Below are positions 5,951 through 11,557 of a DNA stretch of 11,557 nucleotides, piece by piece (position 1 is the stretch's first letter; every line of letters begins with the position of its first letter). Both the position numbers and the translations under genes were made by a program. Location: NCBI GenBank assembly GCA_000434735.1, contig FR881229.1, forward strand, positions 1 through 11,557, in the 5' to 3' direction. The notes under the pieces are model-generated. The model had not been told where the DNA came from. It saw only the letters and a list, made by a program, of their open reading frames with translations, and searched no databases. Source of the stretch: Bacteroides sp. CAG:530 (lineage in GTDB: Bacteria > Bacteroidota > Bacteroidia > Bacteroidales > Bacteroidaceae).

Positions 5951-6101
5951 AGAGAATTGAACAAGAAATCTCAGGTTTTTATTCGCAAGCTTTACAACAA
6001 TCATAGTCCGCATTTAAAGCCCTGCTACCGACTTTTATACGGAAAACTATTGGGATATAGACATATAACTATAATAAGCCATCCTAACGGCGCTATACGG
6101 C

Positions 6102-6132
6102 AAAAAGAAAGGCTGCACCAAACGGTACAGCC
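6102..6132 (-). terminator. Terminator of the frdCAB operon
   Basis: On the minus strand GGCTGTACC, loop GTTT, GGTGCAGCC forms a 9-bp stem with one U-G wobble, followed by TTTCTTTTT (plus-strand 6110-6102). It begins 26 nt after the frdB stop. Confidence 0.9.
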
Positions 6133-6158
6133 CTTCTCAACATATTTACTAACTTATA

Positions 6159-6914
6159 TTAGTCTTTCAGTTTTGCTTTGATGAAGTCGCGGTTCAAACG
6201 AGCGATGTTGCTGATAGAAACGCATTTCGGACATTCAGCTTCACAAGCACGAGTGTTTGTACAGTTACCGAATCCCAGTTCGTCCATCTTAGACAACATT
6301 GCCTTAGCACGACGAAGTGCTTCTGGCTTACCCTGAGGCAACAAGTTCAACTGGCTAACCTTTGCAGATACGAACAACATTGCAGAACCATTCTTACATG
6401 CAGCTACACAAGCACCGCAACCGATACAAGAAGCAGCATCCATAGCTTCGTCAGCAATTGGCTTCGGAATTAAGATAGCGTTAGCATCCTGAGGAGCTCC
6501 GGTACGTACGCTAATAAAACCACCAGCCTGCATAATCTTATCGTAAGCTGTACGGTCTACCATCAAGTCCTTGATAACCGGGAAACCAGCCGAACGCCAA
6601 GGTTCTACTGTGATTACATCGCCGTCTTTGAAACGGCGCATGTAGATCTGACAAGTAGTAGCACCTGTAGCAGGTCCGTGAGGATGTCCGTTAATATACA
6701 AAGAGCACATACCGCAGATACCTTCACGGCAGTCATGGTCGAATACTATAGGCTCTTTGCCTTCTTCAATCAACTGCTCGTTCAAAATATCCAGCATTTC
6801 CAAAAATGAAGTATCACCAGGGATATCTTTCATTTGGAAAGTATCGAAATGACCTTTTTCTTTCGGTCCGTTCTGACGCCAAACTTTCAGCGTGAATGAT
6901 ATATTTTTATCCAT
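6159..6914 (-). CDS. frdB: Fumarate reductase/succinate dehydrogenase iron-sulfur subunit
   Basis: 251 residues, normal for the family. It carries electrons between the heme membrane anchor and the flavoprotein on the cytoplasmic face. The N-terminal ferredoxin domain has the [2Fe-2S] ligands C62, C67, C70 (DCREGICGMC) and C88. The C-terminal domain has C163-IG-C166-GA-C169-VAA-C173 and C218...C224...C228-PK-C231, the ligand set for the [4Fe-4S] and [3Fe-4S] clusters. All expected cysteines are present. It is the last gene of the frdC-frdA-frdB operon, 38 bp after frdA and followed by a terminator. In Bacteroides this complex is known to act mainly as fumarate reductase, the last step to succinate. 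Sequence alone does not separate frd from sdh naming. Confidence 0.97.
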   Translation of the reverse strand: MDKNISFTLKVWRQNGPKEKGHFDTFQMKDIPGDTSFLEMLDILNEQLIEEGKEPIVFDHDCREGICGMCSLYINGHPHGPATGATTCQIYMRRFKDGDVITVEPWRSAGFPVIKDLMVDRTAYDKIMQAGGFISVRTGAPQDANAILIPKPIADEAMDAASCIGCGACVAACKNGSAMLFVSAKVSQLNLLPQGKPEALRRAKAMLSKMDELGFGNCTNTRACEAECPKCVSISNIARLNRDFIKAKLKD

Positions 6915-6952
6915 TTTACTTAGAATCTTTAATTGTTTAACTTCCCTCGCTA

Positions 6953-8935
6953 TTAGCTCTTATAGTTACGAGTCTGAACTTTAATTGCTTCGTAAACCAA
7001 CGGTTCTTTCAGCAATACAGGAGCTACTTCGTCGTTTCCTTGGTATTCCCAGCAAGCTACATAGAAGTAGTTTTCATCGTCACGTTTTGCTTCGCCTTCT
7101 TCTGTCTGGTATTCTTCACGGAAGTGACCACCACAAGATTCGTTGCGGTTCAAAGCATCGTAAGCAATCAATTCACCCATTGTGATGAAGTCTTGCAAAC
7201 GGATAGCCTTGTCAAGCTCAACGTTCATACCTTCTTTAGAACCTGGGATAAAGAGCTGAGTTTCGAATTCCTTGCGGATTTCTTTCAACTTAGCAAGACC
7301 AGTCTTCAAACCTTCAGCTGTACGGCCCATACCTACGTATTCCCACATTACGCGACCCAACTCCTTGTGGATAGAGTCAACAGACTTCTTACCCTTGATA
7401 TTCATCAAGTGGTCAATCTTATCCTGAACAGCCTTTTCTGCTTCAGCAAATTCCGGCAAGTCAGTAGAGAAACGAGGAACAGTGATTTGGTCAGCCAAAT
7501 AGTTCTGGATAGTGTAAGGCAATACGAAGTAACCGTCTGCCAGACCCTGCATCAACGCAGAAGCACCCAAGCGGTTTGCACCGTGATCAGAGAAGTTACA
7601 TTCACCAATTGCGAACAGACCCTTAACAGAAGTCATCAATTCGTAGTCAACCCAGATACCACCCATTGTATAGTGAATAGCCGGATAAATCATCATCGGG
7701 TTGTAGTATTTAACACCGTTGATTTCGTTTGCCAATTCGCCCGGATTAACGTCGGTGATTTCTTCGTACATATCGAAGAGGTTACCATAACGCTGACGAA
7801 CTACATCGATACCAAGACGTTCGATACTCTCAGAGAAGTCAAGGAATACAGCCAAACCTGTGTTGTTTACGCCGAAGCCCTTATCGCAACGTTCCTTAGC
7901 AGCACGTGAAGCAACGTCACGCGGAACCAAGTTACCGAATGCCGGATAACGACGTTCCAAGTAATAGTCGCGGTCTTCTTCAGCGATATCGCTACCCTTC
8001 TTAGTTCCAGCCTGAAGAGCTTTAGCGTCTTCAATCTTCTTAGGAACCCAGATACGACCGTCGTTACGCAAAGACTCAGACATCAAAGTCAACTTAGACT
8101 GCTTGTCGCCGTGTACAGGGATACAAGTAGGGTGAATCTGAACGTAAGCAGGGTTTGCGAAATATGCTCCCTTACGGTAGCAAGCCATAGCAGCAGTTAC
8201 GTTACATGCCATAGCGTTTGTAGAAAGGAAGTAAGTGTTACCGTATCCACCAGTAGCGATAACTACTGCGTGAGCGGCGAAACGTTCCAACTTACCTGTT
8301 ACCAAGTTCTTTGCGATGATACCGCGAGCACGGCCGTCAACAAGAACTACGTCCTCCATTTCGTAACGAGTGTACAATTTAACTGTACCAGCACCTACCT
8401 GGCGGCTCAAAGCAGAGTATGCGCCCAGCAACAACTGCTGACCAGTCTGACCTTTAGCGTAGAAAGTACGAGAAACCTGTGCACCACCGAAAGAACGGTT
8501 AGCCAATGTACCTCCGTATTCGCGTGCGAAAGGAACACCCTGAGCAACGCACTGGTCGATAATGTTATTTGAAACTTCAGCCAGACGGTAAACGTTAGCT
8601 TCACGAGCACGGTAGTCACCACCCTTTACAGTATCGTAGAACAGACGGTAAACAGAGTCGCCGTCATTCTGATAATTCTTTGCAGCATTGATACCACCCT
8701 GTGCAGCGATAGAGTGCGCACGGCGTGGAGAGTCCTGAATACAGAAGTTAAGTACACGGAAGCCCATTTCGCCCAACGAAGCAGCAGCCGATGCACCAGC
8801 CAAACCAGTACCTACCACGATGATATCCAAACGACGTTTGTTGGCCGGGTTAACCAGTTTCTGGTGAGCTTTATAGTTCGTCCATTTTTCCGCTACCGGT
8901 CCTTCAGGAATTCTTGAATCGATTATTTTAGTCAT
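6953..8935 (-). CDS. frdA: Fumarate reductase/succinate dehydrogenase flavoprotein subunit
   Basis: 660 residues, the length seen for the epsilonproteobacterial and Bacteroides type. It reduces fumarate to succinate (or the reverse) using covalently bound FAD. Visible motifs: the dinucleotide fold GTGLAG (42-47); H74-SIAAQGGINAA, where the histidine carries the FAD; the substrate-site IHPT (H268); PRDVASRA (R339), the catalytic arginine region; HYTMGG (H421); and HGANRLGASAL (R455), near the C2 carboxylate site. The ending ACWEYQGNDEV...QTRNYKS is typical of the family. The start is 45 bp after frdC in an AT-rich spacer without a strong Shine-Dalgarno site, as is usual in Bacteroides. Codon use points to high expression. 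Nothing is missing or broken. Confidence 0.97.
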   Translation of the reverse strand: MTKIIDSRIPEGPVAEKWTNYKAHQKLVNPANKRRLDIIVVGTGLAGASAAASLGEMGFRVLNFCIQDSPRRAHSIAAQGGINAAKNYQNDGDSVYRLFYDTVKGGDYRAREANVYRLAEVSNNIIDQCVAQGVPFAREYGGTLANRSFGGAQVSRTFYAKGQTGQQLLLGAYSALSRQVGAGTVKLYTRYEMEDVVLVDGRARGIIAKNLVTGKLERFAAHAVVIATGGYGNTYFLSTNAMACNVTAAMACYRKGAYFANPAYVQIHPTCIPVHGDKQSKLTLMSESLRNDGRIWVPKKIEDAKALQAGTKKGSDIAEEDRDYYLERRYPAFGNLVPRDVASRAAKERCDKGFGVNNTGLAVFLDFSESIERLGIDVVRQRYGNLFDMYEEITDVNPGELANEINGVKYYNPMMIYPAIHYTMGGIWVDYELMTSVKGLFAIGECNFSDHGANRLGASALMQGLADGYFVLPYTIQNYLADQITVPRFSTDLPEFAEAEKAVQDKIDHLMNIKGKKSVDSIHKELGRVMWEYVGMGRTAEGLKTGLAKLKEIRKEFETQLFIPGSKEGMNVELDKAIRLQDFITMGELIAYDALNRNESCGGHFREEYQTEEGEAKRDDENYFYVACWEYQGNDEVAPVLLKEPLVYEAIKVQTRNYKS

Positions 8936-8980
8936 AATGTTTTTTCAATTTAAATCAAAGTTACACTTTTCAATTAGCAA

Positions 8981-9673
8981 TTAGCAGCAAGCTCCGGCAA
9001 GGCAAAAGCTCTTTACGAAGAAGGCTACAGCTACCAGGGCAAAGCCTAACACGATGATAGTAGCATAGATGTTTGAAACACATTTCCAACGGTTAATCCA
9101 GAGAGTGTTGTTCCAACCCAAAGTCTGCATTGCACTCCAGAATCCGTGAGTCAAGTGGAACCACAAAGCTGCCAACCATACCAAGTACAGTACGAAGTAT
9201 ACCGGGCAAGAGAAAGTCTGCATGATATAGCCATAACCATCGGCTGCATGAAGACCTCCCATCATCGGACGACCGATGATTTCGGCAAACTGCATTTTGT
9301 ACCAGAAATTGAAGAAGTGAAGAGCCAAGCCCAAAATAACGATGACACCCAGAGCCAACATGTTCTGTGAAGCCCATTCTACGTTTTTAGGTCTAGCGTT
9401 TACTGCATAGCGTTCGTTACCGCGTGCTGCACGGTTCTGCATGGTCAACCAGAATGCATAGATGATGTGAATTACGAACAACGCAGCCAAACCTACAGTT
9501 GCAACCAGTGCATACCAGTTGGCTCCCAAGAATTCACAAACCAGGTTGTAACCATGTGCCGAGAACAACGCGACAAGGTTCATCGCCATGTGAAATGTCA
9601 GAAACAGGACAAGGGCGATACCTGTTACACTCATCACCACTTTCCTTCCAATAGATGAATTACTTAACCACAT
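8981..9673 (-). CDS. frdC: Fumarate reductase/succinate dehydrogenase cytochrome b subunit
   Basis: 230 residues with about five membrane helices (near 13-35, 53-75, 103-123, 155-175 and 203-221). This is the single-subunit, diheme (type B) anchor, as in Wolinella, rather than the two-subunit SdhC/SdhD anchor. Candidate heme-ligand histidines are H28 (FHMAMN), H69 (VIHIIYAF), H119 (LHFFNFWYK) and H173 or H176 (WFHLTHGFWSAMQTLG). It transfers electrons from menaquinol to FrdB. The protein ends with SFCLAGACC, a cysteine-rich tail. It is the first gene of the operon, with a promoter 70-100 bp upstream. Its divergence between species is high, but operon position and motifs make the call safe. 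Confidence 0.95.
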   Translation of the reverse strand: MWLSNSSIGRKVVMSVTGIALVLFLTFHMAMNLVALFSAHGYNLVCEFLGANWYALVATVGLAALFVIHIIYAFWLTMQNRAARGNERYAVNARPKNVEWASQNMLALGVIVILGLALHFFNFWYKMQFAEIIGRPMMGGLHAADGYGYIMQTFSCPVYFVLYLVWLAALWFHLTHGFWSAMQTLGWNNTLWINRWKCVSNIYATIIVLGFALVAVAFFVKSFCLAGACC

Positions 9674-9742
9674 AAATGATTGAATTTAAATTATTTAATT
9701 GTTAGAAATAAAATTCGGAACAACAGGTGCCTAAACACTTCG

Positions 9743-9774
9743 CAAAATTAGATGTTTTATCGAGATAATACAAA
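9743..9774 (-). promoter_or_regulatory. Promoter of the frdCAB operon (Bacteroides -33/-7 type)
   Basis: On the minus strand TTTG (9774-9771) is followed after 20 nt by TAATTTTG (9750-9743), an exact match to TTTG...TAnnTTTG, the primary sigma consensus of Bacteroides. The transcript should begin near 9737, giving a leader of about 60 nt before the frdC ATG. Confidence 0.78.
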
Positions 9775-9775
9775 C

Positions 9776-9828
9776 TATTACGGAAATAATTCTTTATTTT
9801 ATCTCCGTAATAAAAAATGTATTACGCA
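9776..9828. promoter_or_regulatory. Repeated TATTACGSA half-sites abutting the frd promoter
   Basis: TATTACGGA (9776-9784) and TCCGTAATA (9804-9812) are perfect 9-bp inverted repeats separated by 19 bp. A third, direct copy TATTACGCA lies at 9820-9828 with one change. The nearest half-site starts 2 bp upstream of the -33 box, the right place for an activator or redox-responsive regulator. There is no T tract fitting a terminator. The binding protein is unknown. Confidence 0.45.
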
Positions 9829-9878
9829 ATCGTTGCTTTCTTCTCTATAATAGTCTTTTGTCATGATTAAACACCTTT

Positions 9879-9924
9879 AAAAAGCTTGCGGAAGTTAATT
9901 TATTTAACATCACACTTACTCCGC
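9879..9924 (-). terminator. Possible terminator of the polysaccharide lyase gene
   Basis: On the minus strand, 5 nt after the TGA, GCGGA...TCCGC encloses an inner perfect stem GTTAA/TTAAC with loop ATAAA, separated by an unpaired internal loop. A TTTTT tract follows at 9883-9879. Weaker than the other terminators here. Confidence 0.45.
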
Positions 9925-9928
9925 AGAG

Positions 9929-11557
9929 TCACCTCTCACGGAAAGGTTCCGCTTGTTTAACAATCACACCTTGCGCTTCCTTTTCTAAATAATATATTCC
10001 CGGTGCTTCTGGCGTAAATAATGTTCCCTCAATATATAAAGGTAAAACATTGTATATGGCAACCCAATAACCGCTGCCCGCAGCCGCTGTTTTTATCACT
10101 TGTGCCGACGAGTCGTTTCTTATTACTTTTATACTATTAACATCGAATCTTGCTATTTTATCTTTGTCGCTGGCTGGAAAAACGATATAACAATACAACC
10201 CACTTTTCGGACTTACGCCATGACTAATATGTAATGCCATGACTTCACCTTCTATATTTACCAAACGATGCATTTTCATGAAATCGCCCCAACGCCCGAT
10301 ACGCCTTTCAACTTGTGCCTTACAAGTGTCTTCTCCTAGAACTATGTATCCAGTACGGTCATGAAAAAAGCGCAAGTCTTTCTGATGAAAAGCCTCAGTC
10401 TCTTCTACATCCGTCCATCCTCTTTTACCTAAAACCGATAGTTTGCCGTTACGTATCCGTTGGTCAATGGAAGTCGTAACATTCAAAGTCGAGTCAGACT
10501 GTATGCCGGCACCCAAACAGAATACATAATCGTCGGTAAACAGCCATGACTTATAGGCGGGAAAGCCCCCGCGGTTTTGTTCCATTGTCATCATAACGCA
10601 GTCGCGTTTCAGTTCCATAGCAGTCATACCGCAGTTTCCTTTGCTCAGTCCTCCTACTTTATAGCTTTTATTACCTGTCATAATGCCTTTAGACAGTGGT
10701 ATAGGCCAGGAATCTTCATAAGATGTTATGCCAGGAATCTTACGCCAGTCCCAAAAAGGGAAGACATTAAGATACTCATCACCTTTAATATAATAATAAG
10801 TTGCCCCATCGGCCATGTAATATCCTTTTAGATTATCTTCGTTCACGAGTTCTGTCCCTATCACCCTGGTAGAAGCCATTTTTACCGAGGCCATCCAGTC
10901 TTTGCTACGATGTATTGTGTAATCAGAATCATAGAAGTGTTTTTGCCCTATCAAATCATTGCCCGATTTAGAAAAACCGCCAATACCCAAATCGGCAGCC
11001 GCAAAAGCCGTACTGTATGCCTTATGGATTTGTGCATTATGAAATAACTGCCTGTCCAAAGAACTAACATCCATATACCGATGCCATATAATCCACCGAT
11101 AGCCTTTTTCAATTAATGAAGTCAGGATATTCATTTGAGTTTCTTGAAACTCATAATCCGTATTCTTAAACAAATGGCAGAAAAAGCTCATGCCAGAGAC
11201 AAAAGACAATCCGTAGTTGCCAAACTGCTGTTGAGGACCATGCTGATGAAAGCTCCAGTCGCTTTTTATCCCTTCTTTCTGTCCAAGTACAATCTCGGAC
11301 ACTATTACATCTCGCGCCTCTTTTACCAAAGCCTCATCGTTTTGCAACAAAGCCCTTATTAACACATTGCCCGCTAACCAGACTTTATTCTGACCGGTCA
11401 TCCCGAATTTCGCATTCTGCATTACCTCAATTGCCGCCGATTTTTCGGAATCAGTCAACTGATTTTCAAACAATATAAAAGCTGGCCCCAATGTTTTGGG
11501 CACACCGATTTGATTATACCACCAATTCAAGCATTTAGGCTTATTGGTAAACCAATA
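9929..11557 (-). CDS. Polysaccharide lyase family 8 (chondroitin/hyaluronan lyase-like), 5' end outside window
   Basis: The frame is open from the window edge to the TGA at 9931-9929, giving 542 residues. A TTG at 11530 can be read as a start, but the coding sequence continues upstream with YWFTNKPKCLNWWYNQIGVPK, typical of the family's helical toroid, so the gene begins beyond the window. Full PL8 enzymes have about 700 residues and a signal peptide. Visible from the first residue here: TGQN57KVWLAG, SFHQH106GPQQQFGNY115G, R169 in SSLDRQLF and GDE261Y followed by FPFWDWRKIPG. Their order and spacing fit the catalytic Asn, His, Tyr, Arg and Glu of chondroitinase AC. The residue four after R169 is His, where chondroitinase AC has a second Arg. 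The family cleaves uronic-acid glycosaminoglycans by beta-elimination; the exact substrate here is uncertain. Confidence 0.9.
   Translation of the reverse strand, partial: YWFTNKPKCLNWWYNQIGVPKTLGPAFILFENQLTDSEKSAAIEVMQNAKFGMTGQNKVWLAGNVLIRALLQNDEALVKEARDVIVSEIVLGQKEGIKSDWSFHQHGPQQQFGNYGLSFVSGMSFFCHLFKNTDYEFQETQMNILTSLIEKGYRWIIWHRYMDVSSLDRQLFHNAQIHKAYSTAFAAADLGIGGFSKSGNDLIGQKHFYDSDYTIHRSKDWMASVKMASTRVIGTELVNEDNLKGYYMADGATYYYIKGDEYLNVFPFWDWRKIPGITSYEDSWPIPLSKGIMTGNKSYKVGGLSKGNCGMTAMELKRDCVMMTMEQNRGGFPAYKSWLFTDDYVFCLGAGIQSDSTLNVTTSIDQRIRNGKLSVLGKRGWTDVEETEAFHQKDLRFFHDRTGYIVLGEDTCKAQVERRIGRWGDFMKMHRLVNIEGEVMALHISHGVSPKSGLYCYIVFPASDKDKIARFDVNSIKVIRNDSSAQVIKTAAAGSGYWVAIYNVLPLYIEGTLFTPEAPGIYYLEKEAQGVIVKQAEPFRER

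Larger units (their letters stand above)
5711..6158. other. Gene-free region between convergent operons
   Basis: This 448-bp stretch separates the plus-strand zinc-ribbon operon from the minus-strand frd operon. It contains a terminator for each side (5739-5785 and 6102-6132) and a palindrome cluster at 5866-5955. No credible gene: the one small open frame (from 5957) runs through the frd terminator and resembles nothing known. Confidence 0.7.

Noticed and set aside
5957..6181. 74-residue plus-strand frame in the intergenic gap
   Set aside because: Overlaps the frdB end and reads through the frd terminator; no family resemblance.
7040..7909. Long 289-residue frame antisense to frdA
   Set aside because: Shadow of the strongly biased frdA codons on the opposite strand; frdA is unambiguous with all motifs.
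11528..11530. TTG codon as the start of the PL8 lyase
   Set aside because: The frame stays open to the window edge and the upstream residues fit the PL8 fold, so the true start lies outside.
1..11557. CRISPR array, insertion sequence or integrase gene
   Set aside because: I saw no regularly spaced direct repeats, no transposase or recombinase motifs, and no terminal inverted repeats around a coding unit.

Overview
The window looks like a chromosomal segment of a Bacteroides or closely related Bacteroidales bacterium (e.g. Phocaeicola). The signs are the frdC-frdA-frdB order of a diheme-type fumarate reductase, a promoter matching the Bacteroidetes -33/-7 consensus (TTTG, TAnnTTTG), a Bacteroides-style WYL regulator, a family 8 polysaccharide lyase, and AT-rich leaders without clear Shine-Dalgarno sites. 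Species cannot be fixed from the sequence alone.

Layout. Positions 1-183 are the 3' end of pckA (ATP-dependent PEP carboxykinase), followed by an RNA hairpin and a strong terminator. At 579-1478 is a WYL-domain transcription regulator. The interval 1479-1848 holds a 26-bp perfect palindrome and then a roughly 165-nt segment that folds into one long irregular rod ending in a hairpin plus T7 tract; I read it as a probable small structured RNA, possibly of the 6S (Bacteroidales-1) type. From 1849 to 5710 five tightly packed plus-strand genes form an apparent operon: a stand-alone PD-(D/E)XK nuclease-fold protein, a secreted-then-anchored zinc-ribbon protein, a double-zinc-ribbon DUF805 membrane protein with an unrecognised C-terminal domain, a small lipoprotein, and a second zinc-ribbon polytopic membrane protein. 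A terminator closes it at 5739-5785. The gene-free stretch 5711-6158 also carries a 53-bp near-perfect palindrome.

On the minus strand, frdC, frdA and frdB (9673 to 6159) form the fumarate reductase operon, with a recognisable promoter at 9743-9774, a dyad just upstream of it, and a terminator after frdB. The right end (9929-11557) is a 5'-truncated polysaccharide lyase family 8 gene, also on the minus strand.

How it fits together. PckA (PEP + CO2 to oxaloacetate with ATP gain) and Frd (fumarate to succinate) both belong to the reductive succinate/propionate branch of Bacteroides fermentation. Between these two core loci sits an accessory block (WYL regulator, structured RNA, nuclease/zinc-ribbon/membrane operon) of unknown job. 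That block is the most likely place for an undescribed system: a cytoplasmic nuclease-fold protein co-transcribed with four envelope proteins, three of them with CxxC zinc ribbons and two of those sharing an almost identical N-terminal ribbon.
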